A stretch of DNA of 64,000 nt from Aeoliella mucimassa (GCF_007748035.1 NZ_CP036278.1:3596001-3660000), one strand, 5' to 3'; numbered from the stretch's first letter, positions 8,746 through 18,854 are shown. The notes: a model not told the origin generated them from the letters alone. Numbers and translations: made by a program.

Positions 8746-11457
8746 TTATGCCTTGCTGCTGGCCATCTCTTCTACCATTTCCTTCACGCCGAGCACCACG
8801 TCGTCGCCAGGCGAGCTTTTCAGCTTGAAGCCGCGGTTCGTGAAGATGCTGATCATCCGCTGGTTCTGCGGGGCGGTTTCGGCTACGATCGTGCGAATGC
8901 CCCAGTTGGTGCAGATCTCCAGGCAGTAGTCGGTGAGAATCGAACCGAGCCCCTGCCCTTGATACGGATCGGCGACCAGCACCCCGTAGTCGGCGTTGAT
9001 GCAATCGGCATCGGGCACCAATCGGCTAACGCCGACGAGTTTGCGCTGCCCGTTCTCTTCCATCTCGGCGGCGATCGCAATTTCGCGATCGTAGTCGATA
9101 AAGCAGAACCGGGTGGCCATGTCGTGCGTGCTCTTCTTGAACAGGTACCGGAAGCGGAACCAGATCGACTCCTTCGAGCAGCTGGCGAGCATGTCGTGCC
9201 ACATCGGTTCGTCTTCGGGCTTGATCGGCCGCAGCAACACTTGGCGGCCATCCTTCATCTCGACCCGGCGGGTAAACTCCTCGGGGTAGGGACGAATCGC
9301 AAGGTGCGAGAACCGCTTCGGCGGATTGACGATCATGTCGTGGTCGAGAATCACCCGGGCGTCGAGCGCGATCACGTCGTCGGGAGTGACCAGCAACGGA
9401 TTGACGTCGAACTCTTTGATCTCCGGATAATCAGCCACCAGGTACGACAGCCGAATGAGCACCTCGATCAGCCGATCGATATTCACCGGCGGGCGGCCAC
9501 GGTAGCCGGTGAGTAGCGGCCACGACTTGAGTGCCTCGAGGCTGCGGCGGGCGAGTCGTTCGTTAAGCGGTGGTAGCTCGAGCGCCCGATCTTTGAACAG
9601 CTCGGCCGAGGTTCCACCAGCACCGACCAACAGCACCATGCCAAACACCGCGTCGCGGCGGGCACCGACGATCAGCTCGCGGCCAACCGGGCTAGTGATC
9701 ATCTTCTGCACGGTGACACCCTCGATGTGGGCGTCGGGGCGTAGCTCGGCCGCTTTGCCGACGATGCGATTGAACGACGCGGTCACCTCTTCCGCGGTAG
9801 CGAGCGACAACTCGACGCCGCCGACATCGGTTTTATGCGTGATCTCCGGCGAGAGAATCTTTTGCACGACGGGATAGCCAAGCCGCTCGGCCAGGCTCAC
9901 CGCGTCTTCGGCCGTACGAGCAACGTACGGTTTGGCGACCGGAATTTCGTACGACTCGAGCAACGCCTTCGACGTGCTTTCGGTCAGCGTGTCGTTGCCT
10001 TCGCTGAGGATGGTGTCGAACACTCCGCGGAGTTTGCCGCGGTCGAGTCGGAAGCCAACCGGCACCTCGCGGGGTGTTTCGTACAGCACTTCCTTCGTGC
10101 GGGCGTACGACACCAGGTACATGAAGGCCCGCACGGCCGGCTCAGGGGCCGCGTAGGTGGGGATGCCAGAGCGGTTGAAGCGATCGATCGCTTCGGCCAT
10201 CGAGACCCCGCCCATCCAACTGGTGAGCACTGGCTTCTTGGTTTTCTTAGCGACTTCAATCACCGCTTCGGCAGCTTGCAGCGGCTTGCTCATCGCTTGC
10301 GGGGCAAACACCACCAGCACCGCGTCGACTCCCTCGTCGGCGACGACAATATCCAAAGCCTTGCCAAGTCGCTCAGGCGAGGCGTCGCCCAGCACGTCGA
10401 CCGGGTTGCCATGCGACCACGCGGCCGGCAGGAATTCGTTGAGTTTCTCAATCGACTCGGGCTTGAGCTTCGCGAGCACCCCATCGCGGTCGAGCAAGGC
10501 GTCGGTCGCCATCACGCCCGGGCCGCCAGCGTTGGTGAGAATCGCCAGGCGTGGTCCCTTGGGAGGTTCCTGACGAGCGAGCAGTTCGGCGCAGTCGAAC
10601 ATGTCGCTCATTTCGGTAATGCGAACGATGCCCGCCCGATTGAACGCGGCCTCGTACACGGTGTCGACGCCGGCCATCGCCCCGGTGTGCGACGCGGCAG
10701 CCTCGGCCGATTCGGCGAACCGCCCCGCCTTGTAGGCGATGATCGGCTTATTGCGCGAGAACGCCCGCGCGGCGGATAGGAACTCACGGGCTTCGGTAAT
10801 CGACTCGACGTACAGAATGAGCGACTCGGTCCACGAATCGGTGGCGAAGTAGTCGATCAGGTCGCCGATGGTCACATCGAGTGTGTTACCAAGCGACACG
10901 AAGTGCGAGAAGCCGACATGCTCTTGCCGCGCCCAGTCGAGAATCGCGGTACACAGCGCGCCCGACTGCGAAATCAAAGCCACCCGGCCCGGCGCCGGTG
11001 TGGCGTTGGCGAAGCTGGCATTCAGCTTCACGTGCGGCGACATGATACCCAGGCAGTTGGGGCCGACGATTCGCATGCCGTCGTACTCGCTGGCGGCCTG
11101 GCGCAGTTGATCCTCGAGCTTGCGGCCCTCCTCACCCATCTCGCGAAAACCGGCCGAGAGAATCAGCAACCCGCGGATGCCAGCCTGTCCGCACTCGTGC
11201 ACCAGCCCCGGCACGGTGGCCGCGGGGGTGCAGATGACTGCCAGGTCGGGCGTGGTCGGCAAACTTCCGACATTCTTGTAGCACTGGCGATCGCAGATGC
11301 TCTCGTGCTTGGGATTGATGGGGTAGAGTTCGCCTTCGAAGCCTACGTCCACCATATTCTTGACCACGGTATGGCCGATGCTGTCCGGCTTATGGCTGGC
11401 GCCGATCACGGCGACGCTCTTAGGATTGAAAATCTTGTCAATGTTCCGAACCGGCAT
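8746..11457 (-). CDS. ADP-forming acyl-CoA synthetase fused to GNAT acetyltransferase
   Basis: A 903-aa multidomain enzyme. Residues 1-130 are a CoA-binding Rossmann domain (NPKSVAVIGASHKPDSIGHT), followed by succinyl-CoA-ligase-like domains to about 460 (SQSGALCTAILDWARQEHVG; LTNAGGPGVMATDALLD). An ATP-grasp domain spans about 480-690 (YPVVQKILSPEITHKTDVGG; LLVGAGGTSAELFKDRAL), and a C-terminal GNAT domain about 730-890 (VADPYQGQGLGSILTDYCLE). This is the architecture of the Pat/PatZ protein-lysine acetyltransferases, where the synthetase part is often catalytically dead. Whether this one makes acetyl-CoA or only acetylates proteins (such as acetyl-CoA synthetase) cannot be decided here. It ends at a strong terminator. 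Confidence 0.93.
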   Translation of the reverse strand: MPVRNIDKIFNPKSVAVIGASHKPDSIGHTVVKNMVDVGFEGELYPINPKHESICDRQCYKNVGSLPTTPDLAVICTPAATVPGLVHECGQAGIRGLLILSAGFREMGEEGRKLEDQLRQAASEYDGMRIVGPNCLGIMSPHVKLNASFANATPAPGRVALISQSGALCTAILDWARQEHVGFSHFVSLGNTLDVTIGDLIDYFATDSWTESLILYVESITEAREFLSAARAFSRNKPIIAYKAGRFAESAEAAASHTGAMAGVDTVYEAAFNRAGIVRITEMSDMFDCAELLARQEPPKGPRLAILTNAGGPGVMATDALLDRDGVLAKLKPESIEKLNEFLPAAWSHGNPVDVLGDASPERLGKALDIVVADEGVDAVLVVFAPQAMSKPLQAAEAVIEVAKKTKKPVLTSWMGGVSMAEAIDRFNRSGIPTYAAPEPAVRAFMYLVSYARTKEVLYETPREVPVGFRLDRGKLRGVFDTILSEGNDTLTESTSKALLESYEIPVAKPYVARTAEDAVSLAERLGYPVVQKILSPEITHKTDVGGVELSLATAEEVTASFNRIVGKAAELRPDAHIEGVTVQKMITSPVGRELIVGARRDAVFGMVLLVGAGGTSAELFKDRALELPPLNERLARRSLEALKSWPLLTGYRGRPPVNIDRLIEVLIRLSYLVADYPEIKEFDVNPLLVTPDDVIALDARVILDHDMIVNPPKRFSHLAIRPYPEEFTRRVEMKDGRQVLLRPIKPEDEPMWHDMLASCSKESIWFRFRYLFKKSTHDMATRFCFIDYDREIAIAAEMEENGQRKLVGVSRLVPDADCINADYGVLVADPYQGQGLGSILTDYCLEICTNWGIRTIVAETAPQNQRMISIFTNRGFKLKSSPGDDVVLGVKEMVEEMASSKA

Positions 11458-11816
11458 CGTTCATCCTCATCTCTGTATTAATGGAAAGACGGAGCTGCAA
11501 TCACCACAGTCCTTATCGCCAGGCTCTCACCTAGAATGTTGGCCGAAATGCTGGTGCCCCTACAAGGCCAACTCTCGATAGAAAGTCGAAACAAGATTTA
11601 GGTGCAAATACTGTTCCTCCAAGACTCGAATTCCGCACCCCTGTTTTTCCGCTTGAAAGACAAACAATTCCCACGATCGAGCCGTACTTTACGTGCTAGC
11701 AGCGCGATTCGGAACGGCTGGGTGTGCCGATGCGACACACTTGCTCGAAGCCGTGCTGTGGATGCTGAGCGAAAACTCCACTCCCATCACCACCTGCATT
11801 CCACTCAAGGGAAGCC
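11458..11816. other. 359-bp gap upstream of two divergent genes
   Basis: Lies between the starts of the acyl-CoA synthetase (minus) and the radical SAM gene (plus). It presumably carries both promoters. I see no gene, repeat or convincing operator. Confidence 0.5.
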
Positions 11817-13298
11817 ATGGCCCATCGCGCACCCAGCGGACAACCGTTGAAGGTCAAGATGATCTTACCGGCGCTGACCGAAGCCACGAGCCCGTTGTTC
11901 CGCCCGGTGAAATACAGCTTGTTTCCCCCGTTGGGGTTGGCCACATTGGCGGGCTACTTAAACGAGCACGACCAGGTGACACTCGAAGACGAACACGTGG
12001 AGCGTGTGCGTCTCGACGACGAACCCGACCTCGTAGTGATCCAAGCGTACATCACTTCGGCCTACCGAGCCTATGAGTTGGCCGACCACTATCGTCGCCG
12101 TGGGGCGTATGTGTGCCTGGGTGGTTTGCACGTGACCTCGCTACCCGACGAAGCCGCGATGCATGCCGATTCTATCTTCCTAGGACCAGACGAAGACACC
12201 TGGCCGCAGTTCCTTGCTGACTTCCGCCGAGGAGAACCGAAGCCGCGCTACCAATCGACCATTCGCTCGCTGACCGAGCTGCCTAACATTCGTCGTGACC
12301 TGATCAAGCGACATCTCTATCTGGTGCCGAACTCGATCGTCGTCACGCGAGGCTGCCCGCACCATTGCGACTTCTGCTACAAGGATGCGTTCTTCGCTGG
12401 TGGTTCGTCGTTCTACACGCAGACCGTCGACGCGGCGCTGGCGGAGATCGATCGCTTGCCGGGCCGGCACCTTTACTTCTTGGACGACCATTTGTTTGGT
12501 AATCGTCGGTTCGCCGAAGCGCTGTTCGATGCCATGCTCGGCATGGGGCGACTCTGGCAGGCCGCGGCCACGGTGAACTCGGTGCTACGCCCGGATCTAC
12601 TGGAGAAAGCAGCCGACGCAGGGCTGCGGAGTTTGTTTGTCGGCTTCGAAACGCTCAGCACCAGTAATCTACAACAGCATGGCAAGCGGCAGAACTTGAA
12701 TCGCGACTACGCGCTAGCCATCCAGCGGATTCACGACGCGGGAGTCATGATCAACGGCAGTTTCGTGTTCGGCATGGACGACGATGACTCGTCGGTGTTT
12801 GGCCGCACGGTCGACTGGGCGGTGAAGCAGGGCATCGAGACTTCCACTTTCCACATCATGACGCCCTACCCTTCCACCGGACTGTATCAGCAGATCGAGC
12901 AGCAAGGACGACTGCTGCACCGCGACTGGAATCGCTACGACACCCGCCACACGGTCTACCGTCCCGCGAAGATGTCGCCCGAAGCGTTAGAACAAGGCTA
13001 TTGGAACTCTTACCGCGAGTTCTACACCTGGCGCAACATCCTGTCGGCTGCCGGAACCAAGAGTACGCTCTCGTCCCGCGCCCGTCATGCGGCGTACTCG
13101 GCAGGCTGGAAGAAGTTCGAAGGGCTCTGGAACCTGGCGATCCGATTGAAGCAAATCAGCCAAATGCGGCCGCTACTCGAAAACGTGCTGTCGGGGCTGG
13201 GAACCGTGATACCCAACAACAAGGCTCGCCGACCAACGATCGACGAGCCTTGCGAAATAGCAATACCACAATCACCCGCTGCTGTGCGGGCGCGTTAG
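11817..13298 (+). CDS. B12-binding-type radical SAM protein
   Basis: A 493-aa protein. Residues 15-140 form a cobalamin-binding-like Rossmann domain of the BchE/P-methylase class (YSLFPPLGLATLAGYL, LVVIQAYITSAYRAYELAD, GAYVCLGGLHVTSLPDEA) but without a DxHxxG motif, so cobalamin may not be bound base-off. Residues about 170-390 are the radical SAM barrel with the cluster motif RGCPHHCDFCYK (C180, C184, C187). The C-terminal part (GYWNSYREFYTWRNIL) is typical of this family, often annotated DUF4070/hopanoid-type. Substrate unknown. Start at MAHRAPSG after AAGGGA. Its 3' end is 13 bp from the convergent O-methyltransferase. Confidence 0.9.
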   Translation: MAHRAPSGQPLKVKMILPALTEATSPLFRPVKYSLFPPLGLATLAGYLNEHDQVTLEDEHVERVRLDDEPDLVVIQAYITSAYRAYELADHYRRRGAYVCLGGLHVTSLPDEAAMHADSIFLGPDEDTWPQFLADFRRGEPKPRYQSTIRSLTELPNIRRDLIKRHLYLVPNSIVVTRGCPHHCDFCYKDAFFAGGSSFYTQTVDAALAEIDRLPGRHLYFLDDHLFGNRRFAEALFDAMLGMGRLWQAAATVNSVLRPDLLEKAADAGLRSLFVGFETLSTSNLQQHGKRQNLNRDYALAIQRIHDAGVMINGSFVFGMDDDDSSVFGRTVDWAVKQGIETSTFHIMTPYPSTGLYQQIEQQGRLLHRDWNRYDTRHTVYRPAKMSPEALEQGYWNSYREFYTWRNILSAAGTKSTLSSRARHAAYSAGWKKFEGLWNLAIRLKQISQMRPLLENVLSGLGTVIPNNKARRPTIDEPCEIAIPQSPAAVRAR

Positions 13299-13310
13299 CG
13301 GCCTATCGGT

Positions 13311-14003
13311 TTACTTCTTTTTGAGCGAGATCGACATCCCTCCGCGGACCACGGTCTCCAGGTTCGGGTCTTCCGTGATCGCTTTCATGAACGGTGGATG
13401 CGCCATGCGGGGATTGATGTTGTGCGCAACAACCACGCCGCCGGGACGCAACAGCGGCATCAGTTTGTTGAGATAATCGATGTACCCTTCCTTGTCGGCA
13501 TCAAGGAAAATAAAGTCGATCGTGCCCGACAGCTTGGTGACTTCCTGATGGGCGTCTCCTTCGACCACGGTAATCACGTCGGACAAACCAGCGGCTTCAA
13601 AGTTCTTGCGGGCCGTGGCGACGCGTCCTGGATCGATCTCGTAGGTGGTAAGCTTGCCGCCATGGTCTTTGAGCCCGAGCCCAATCCAGATTCCGGAGAT
13701 ACCGGTCGAGGTGCCAAGCTCGACCGCGTGCTTCACGCCCATCGATTGCACCATGATCCGTAGCATGCGGCCGTCGTTCTCAGGCACGTTCAGGTACTTC
13801 TCGTTGGCATTGATCTCGGCCAACACTTCGAGGGCCTTCTTCTCGAACTCATCGACCGGCAGCGGGGCTTTCTCCAGAGCCGCGTCGCCGGACTGCGGAC
13901 CTCGGTTGCCAGGCTGGGCCACCGCGGACGATGGCACCGTGAACCCCGCTATCATGACCGCCAGCACTACCATCAATGTCGCACGGCGAATGGCAACTCG
14001 CAT
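13311..14003 (-). CDS. Exported class I O-methyltransferase
   Basis: A 230-aa protein. The N-terminus MRVAIRRATLMVVLAVMIAG followed by FTVPSSAVAQ is a signal peptide; the start is placed at 14003 because GAGGAG lies just upstream. The rest is a caffeoyl-CoA-O-methyltransferase-type fold: AVELGTSTGISGIWIGLGL is the SAM-binding glycine loop, LTTYEIDPGRVATARKNF motif II, and IDFIFLDADKEGYIDYL the metal-binding Asp region. Exported SAM-dependent methyltransferases are puzzling because SAM is cytoplasmic; this secreted form recurs in planctomycetes (general knowledge). Substrate unknown. Confidence 0.88.
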   Translation of the reverse strand: MRVAIRRATLMVVLAVMIAGFTVPSSAVAQPGNRGPQSGDAALEKAPLPVDEFEKKALEVLAEINANEKYLNVPENDGRMLRIMVQSMGVKHAVELGTSTGISGIWIGLGLKDHGGKLTTYEIDPGRVATARKNFEAAGLSDVITVVEGDAHQEVTKLSGTIDFIFLDADKEGYIDYLNKLMPLLRPGGVVVAHNINPRMAHPPFMKAITEDPNLETVVRGGMSISLKKK

Positions 14004-14159
14004 CTTTCGCTCCTCGTGAAATCGCAATAGAGGGTACCCAGCGCCCACGAAATACCAGTAGACGCAGGCGCGCACTAGCAGCCTGAATTGTACCAGCGGC
14101 CCCCTGCGAGGCGAGTACCACTAATGGGGTACGATGGATGCAGAGCGAAGCTAACGAGG

Positions 14160-15596
14160 CTAGCGAGGCTTGCGTGGAGCGACTTCCAGCGACTCAGGCT
14201 CTGGCATCTCGACCAGCTCCGGCAGATTGCCGCTTAGCGGCACGCTCGTAAACCGACCATCGGCCGGATGCAGCGTGACCGGCACTCCATGCGAGGGTTG
14301 CAGCATGGTCGATTGCACTTCAGCATCCACGGTGGCATTGGCCTCGATCTCGAAGCGATACTTGCTCAAGAAGCGTGGAATCGCGGTACGAATAATCTCG
14401 AGCGCCAGAGGGCCTCCGATGCACAAACGATTGCCGCCGCCGAATGGAATGTAGGTGTAAGGCTTTGGCTTCAGTGTCAACCAACGATCAGGATCAAACA
14501 CATTTGGCTGAGCATAAAGATGCTCCAACCGATGCGTCACCAGCGGGGTGAACACAATCGGGGTGCCCCGCGATACGTGCAGCGGACCGACTTGCACGCT
14601 TTGCGCGGCAACGCGCTGTGAGTAAGCCGAGGCGGGCAGGATTCGCATGCTCTCTTTGATCACGCGTTCCATTAGCGGCAGCTCGCTGGCGTTGGTTGGC
14701 TCGACCAGCGTTCCATCGTCGTTGATCTGATCGTACAACTGCTGGGCGACACGCGGGTGCTGCGCCAGGAGCGTGAGCATCCAGGTCATCGAATGGGCGG
14801 TTGTCATATGGGCGGCTGCGAACAACACGCAGGTCTGCCCCACGAACTCTTCCTCGCTCAGTCCACCTTCGTCGTCGTGGCTGGCCATCAGGATCGAGAG
14901 AATGTCTTTGCCGACGGTTGCCTGGCGGCGATGCTGCTCGATCATCTGCAGCACGCTCGCTTCGAGCTTCTGGGCGGTCGCCAACAGAGTCTCGTAGCCG
15001 GTGCTGAACGAGTCGCTCGGCACCAACGCTCCGGTGCCGACCTTGTGATTCTGTGCAACCCACTCGGCAATCAGCTCACCAAGCTCATACGCTTGATCGA
15101 AGTTCTCCAGACCAAACAAGATGGTGCTGGTGATGCTGAGCATCAGGCGCGTCATCTCTTCGTTGAGGTCGGTCTGCTGTCCGACGCGCCAATCGGCCAT
15201 GTGCCGATCGATCAGGTGGGTGACCGTATCGCCATAGCTGGCAATGGCCTGCAAGCTGAATACGTCTTTCAGCATTCGACGATTGCGACGATGCTGGTCG
15301 CCGTTCATCGCCAGAAGTCCCGAGGTCACCCGTCGCTGCGACGAGGTCTTAGGCCCCCGCAACGCGAAGAACCGGGCCTCGAACGTACTCGTATCGCTCA
15401 GCACCTGCTGATTCAGCGCTGGATCGAACAGGAAGACGATCCGCTGAGTCCCCTCTTCGATGGCAGCAATCTCTCCATGCCGGGCGTGCAGCTCGAACAG
15501 GTTGTGCAGGATATCCTGCGAGAACTCCTGAAAGCTCGCCTGGGTGACGTGAGGTCCCGAAACTTGAGAGGCCATCGGCCCGAACGCTGAAGACAT
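14160..15596 (-). CDS. Cytochrome P450
   Basis: A soluble bacterial P450 of 478 aa. The heme-binding loop FGGGNRLCIGGPLALEI is near residue 391, the ExxR motif is in VIKESMRILPAS, and the I-helix segment is LFAAAHMTTAHSMTW. In that segment the usual acidic residue before the catalytic threonine (consensus [AG]Gx[DE]T) is a methionine. No ferredoxin or reductase is adjacent, so the redox partner must be elsewhere or the enzyme may use peroxide. Start at MSSAFGPMAS; a TTG three codons upstream is possible. Substrate unknown. Confidence 0.93.
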   Translation of the reverse strand: MSSAFGPMASQVSGPHVTQASFQEFSQDILHNLFELHARHGEIAAIEEGTQRIVFLFDPALNQQVLSDTSTFEARFFALRGPKTSSQRRVTSGLLAMNGDQHRRNRRMLKDVFSLQAIASYGDTVTHLIDRHMADWRVGQQTDLNEEMTRLMLSITSTILFGLENFDQAYELGELIAEWVAQNHKVGTGALVPSDSFSTGYETLLATAQKLEASVLQMIEQHRRQATVGKDILSILMASHDDEGGLSEEEFVGQTCVLFAAAHMTTAHSMTWMLTLLAQHPRVAQQLYDQINDDGTLVEPTNASELPLMERVIKESMRILPASAYSQRVAAQSVQVGPLHVSRGTPIVFTPLVTHRLEHLYAQPNVFDPDRWLTLKPKPYTYIPFGGGNRLCIGGPLALEIIRTAIPRFLSKYRFEIEANATVDAEVQSTMLQPSHGVPVTLHPADGRFTSVPLSGNLPELVEMPEPESLEVAPRKPR

Positions 15597-16186
15597 GGAT
15601 TGCAACTCTAGCCAAATAACAAACTACTATCGCCCGAATTATGTACGTTATTATGAACCATCGGCCTCCGGTTTCCTAGGAATCCACGCGGGGATTCTCA
15701 CGAACAGGTTGCGACTGCTGTAACGACTATTCTCCGCTTCAGAGGGCCAGAAATCCGGTTACTCCAGTACCATCGCGCTAGGGAAACCCGCTACCCCCTG
15801 CTCTCCTCACGTCGGCAGCGAGTCGCTCAGGCGGAATCGGGAACAGGAAAAGCGGAAGCGACTTCCGCCGACCGACCAGCAGGGCGCACTCACAGCAAAG
15901 GTTCGGGCAATCACTCGTACTCGACGAAATCGGTGAACCCAGCGGGTAGAGCGGGTGTCTGTTCCGCAATCGTCCCAATTCTCTGTTAGTTCTCTTTGAC
16001 GCTGAGTGCTGAATTACTGCCATGCTTTTTTTATCGCTACGCCCGTCAGTGGCATTCACCCCTGCTTAGGGACGCGACTCGTTGTTTGAGTAGCGTCCCC
16101 GGTGAATTTCCTCGCATCGCCGCCTCCGCGAGGCCAATGCCTTGCTGCGCGCTGCTGCGATCCTGCGATAACTCCATGGCAATTCC
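15597..16186. other. 590-bp gap between divergent P450 and hypothetical gene
   Basis: Upstream region of both flanking genes. A reading frame of 93 codons on the minus strand has no family resemblance or ribosome-binding site, so I do not call it. No repeats noticed. Confidence 0.5.
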
Positions 16187-18748
16187 ATGCACACTCCCTA
16201 CACACGTTCGGGCGTGCGCCGATCGGCGCGCACCCGCATTACCCACGATCGTCGGCGGGCACGGCAGCTCAATGCCCGCGTGTTTGCTTCGCCCGATGGT
16301 CGCTTGCTGCTTGTCCGCGGCAACGTCGACTCGGGCAACATGTTTCGGCAATTGAGTCACGTCGACGATCCGTCACAGCATCCAACGAACCTCGCCAGCC
16401 TCGGCTTCCCAGCTTCGGCCTACGAAGAACTTTCGGAAGCAACGCTTGTTTCGGCTAGTCGTGCCCTCACGAACTGGCGGCGACTAGTCGACCACCAGCT
16501 CCGTAGCGGTCGCCGTAACCAGCGTCACCAGGCTGAAGCCGCCGAGGTCGAACATCTCGAACGCCGACTACATCAACTGCACACCTGGAAACGGATGGCC
16601 AACACCGCGCAGCTCACAAGCAGCTCGCCCTGGTTACTCGACGAGTCGCAACAGCGCACGCTGGCTGATATGCTCGAAGAATCCCCTAGCACGCTGCTCG
16701 AAGAGTACCAGTGGATCGCCCGCATCGTGTTCTGGCTGGCGGGCAAGTGTGCTTGCCGACGGTTTACCCAAACGCTGGCCGTGATAACGCTCGACGATCA
16801 CGACACCGAACTTTGCGAGCAGCTTCGCCGTACGCTCGGCGAGCTGCACATTTGGCAAAACCGCTGCTTGACCGAGAACCGACGTGAACTACAAAACGAG
16901 CTGCAAATCTGGACGACTCAGCTTGGTCACGATCTGATTCTCCGCGCCCGCTTGGCGTTCCCGTTTAAGAAGCACACACTCTTTAGCGTGCTGCAACAGA
17001 ACATCGTCCGCTGCCGACAAGCACTCCGCGAAGTCGGCGTTCGCAGCAAGCATCGCGTGGTTGCGGCCGTCGCTACGATCGTGGCCAACGATAACGCCAT
17101 CGCCCCCCTCCCCCAACGCTTGCTAAGCCATTGGATTCAGAAGGACAACGAGGGCAACATTGCGTACCTGGTGAACGAGCTGATTGCGGAGAGCAAGACT
17201 CCGGGCTACGCACGCATGTTACGAGCGATGGAGACACTTCCCTCGCGGGCGTTCGAACAAATTACCTTCGTCTGCCAGCAGCTTGCCGCGCGACGGTCGC
17301 TCGACGACATTGCCTGGGCGCTGAATGTGTCGCTCGATCACTATATCTATGAGCCACGTTTCGACATCGGCCGCCTCCGCCGGTTGATCGTTACGCTCGA
17401 GTCCGCGGGGGTAACGCAAGCCAGGTCGCAACTGTACGTGTTTGTCGACAATCGCAAAACCTCTGAGCGGTACGACAGCTTATTTCAATTTGCCAACTGG
17501 GTGGCATCGCTCCCCAAGGCCGTACGAACTCCGCGAATCTGCAAGCTGATCTGGACCGTACTGCACGACTTCGTTTTCCCGGGTCTCGAAGTATTTCATC
17601 GCGAGCGCGTGCTCTACACCTGGAGCGACCAAGCGGCGGTACCGCGGGGCTTGGCAGCCGAGGCCCTGCAGGCGTGGAGCGACAAGCTGCAAGCCTTACC
17701 GCGCTCGACCGATGGCAAACCAGCCGCCTTGCTGAAGCAGGTGCGATGCGATCAGGCAGGCGATAAGCGGCAGCGCGAGCTGCACTATCTTCGCCAACTG
17801 CACGACGATGGCCTGGCCACCGAGGCCCAACTCGCGCGGCTTCATCACCTGCAACACTCACCTCAAACCAATGACACTTACGAGCGTAAAGCGTTACGGC
17901 GAGTGCAAGTGTCGGTAGTGCACGCGAGTTTGGAATTGCTGCGGGAGCAGCTTCGCACGGTCGCACAAGCATCGCTCGGCCCTCAGCTTTCCAGCCGCCT
18001 AAAGGACGAGCGACTGCGGCGCGTGATGGAATACCTCCACTGGCACAATGGGATGTGCGACGAAGAGCAACAATTGCTGGCGGAATTGCTCGCCGCCCAT
18101 GAAGTGCACGGGCGGGACTACAAACGCAAGCTCACGCACAATCAGCCGTGGCTCAAGAAGGCGCGCCGCCGAGGAATCAACATCGACCACTGGCTCGCCG
18201 GCGACCACCGCTGTGTCGTGATTGCCGGCGAGAAGTACCAGCTGGAGATCTCGCACGACCCGATGGAGATCTTTCTAATGGGAACCTACTTTGGATCCTG
18301 TCTGAGCTTAGGCCGAGAGAACCAGCATTCGGTACTCGCGAACGCGGCCGACGCGAACAAGCAGGTGATCTACGTCCGCGATTCGCAAGGCCACGTGTTC
18401 GCCCGCCAGTTGATCGCAATCAATGACAAGTACGAACTACTCGGCTATCACTGTTACGTGAACGAAGAGAAGTCGACTGCAGAGCGTCGCGAGCAAACGA
18501 TTGCCGCGATTGCTTCGTTCAGCGGCTCACTCGCTGCGCGGTGTGGGCTAGAACTGGGCGAAGAGGGCGAGCCTCACTCGCTCGGCCCTCACTTCTGGTA
18601 CGACGACGGAGCCTACTACTGGCATGCGGCGGCGAAGACCGCGTTGTCGGCCGCTGCGAATCAAGGATCATGGTGGGAGCCAGCAAGTGTCTCAACCGCA
18701 GCGTTTGCAGAAAGCTGGCAAGCGGAACTGGCCGGCTGGCGGCTATAG
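16187..18748 (+). CDS. Large hypothetical protein with conserved C-terminal GSCLSLGREN-type domain
   Basis: An 853-aa soluble protein, unusually basic and helix-rich, with many Arg/Gln/Leu-rich helices (residues about 90-330 and 560-660) and no signal peptide or membrane segment. The only strongly conserved-looking block is near residues 690-760: PMEIFLMGTYFGSCLSLGRE, then ANAADANKQVIYVRDSQGHV and FARQLIAI. This vaguely recalls the PcfJ family core (a G-x-C followed by an R-x-G-x-x-x-x-R strand pair), but I cannot assign it. In this pattern an invariant Cys could be catalytic. It is followed by a hairpin and faces a small convergent gene. Confidence 0.8.
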   Translation: MHTPYTRSGVRRSARTRITHDRRRARQLNARVFASPDGRLLLVRGNVDSGNMFRQLSHVDDPSQHPTNLASLGFPASAYEELSEATLVSASRALTNWRRLVDHQLRSGRRNQRHQAEAAEVEHLERRLHQLHTWKRMANTAQLTSSSPWLLDESQQRTLADMLEESPSTLLEEYQWIARIVFWLAGKCACRRFTQTLAVITLDDHDTELCEQLRRTLGELHIWQNRCLTENRRELQNELQIWTTQLGHDLILRARLAFPFKKHTLFSVLQQNIVRCRQALREVGVRSKHRVVAAVATIVANDNAIAPLPQRLLSHWIQKDNEGNIAYLVNELIAESKTPGYARMLRAMETLPSRAFEQITFVCQQLAARRSLDDIAWALNVSLDHYIYEPRFDIGRLRRLIVTLESAGVTQARSQLYVFVDNRKTSERYDSLFQFANWVASLPKAVRTPRICKLIWTVLHDFVFPGLEVFHRERVLYTWSDQAAVPRGLAAEALQAWSDKLQALPRSTDGKPAALLKQVRCDQAGDKRQRELHYLRQLHDDGLATEAQLARLHHLQHSPQTNDTYERKALRRVQVSVVHASLELLREQLRTVAQASLGPQLSSRLKDERLRRVMEYLHWHNGMCDEEQQLLAELLAAHEVHGRDYKRKLTHNQPWLKKARRRGINIDHWLAGDHRCVVIAGEKYQLEISHDPMEIFLMGTYFGSCLSLGRENQHSVLANAADANKQVIYVRDSQGHVFARQLIAINDKYELLGYHCYVNEEKSTAERREQTIAAIASFSGSLAARCGLELGEEGEPHSLGPHFWYDDGAYYWHAAAKTALSAAANQGSWWEPASVSTAAFAESWQAELAGWRL

Positions 18749-18780
18749 ATCTCTTGCACGAGAGTACCAACCATAGAAGA

Positions 18781-18814
18781 CTCCGGCCACCAAGCATTCG
18801 CCTGGCGGCCGGAG
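18781..18814. terminator. Hairpin between convergent genes
   Basis: CTCCGGCCACC (18781-18791) pairs with GGCGGCCGGAG (18804-18814) with one mismatch. There is no clear T-run. It sits between the 3' ends of two converging genes and could stop transcription both ways. Confidence 0.5.
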
Positions 18815-18854
18815 TTCGTTAGTCATTCACCCGCGGACATACCCCGCCCGCGTG

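Noticed and set aside
8596-10779. Long plus-strand frames opposite the acyl-CoA synthetase gene
   Set aside because: Antisense shadows without family motifs; the coding strand carries the recognisable domains.
11817-15596. A biosynthetic cluster of radical SAM, O-methyltransferase and P450
   Set aside because: Orientation changes and large gaps, an export signal on the methyltransferase, and no core scaffold enzyme argue against one pathway.
15778-16059. A 93-codon minus-strand gene in the gap upstream of P450
   Set aside because: No family match, ribosome-binding site or composition unlike its surroundings.
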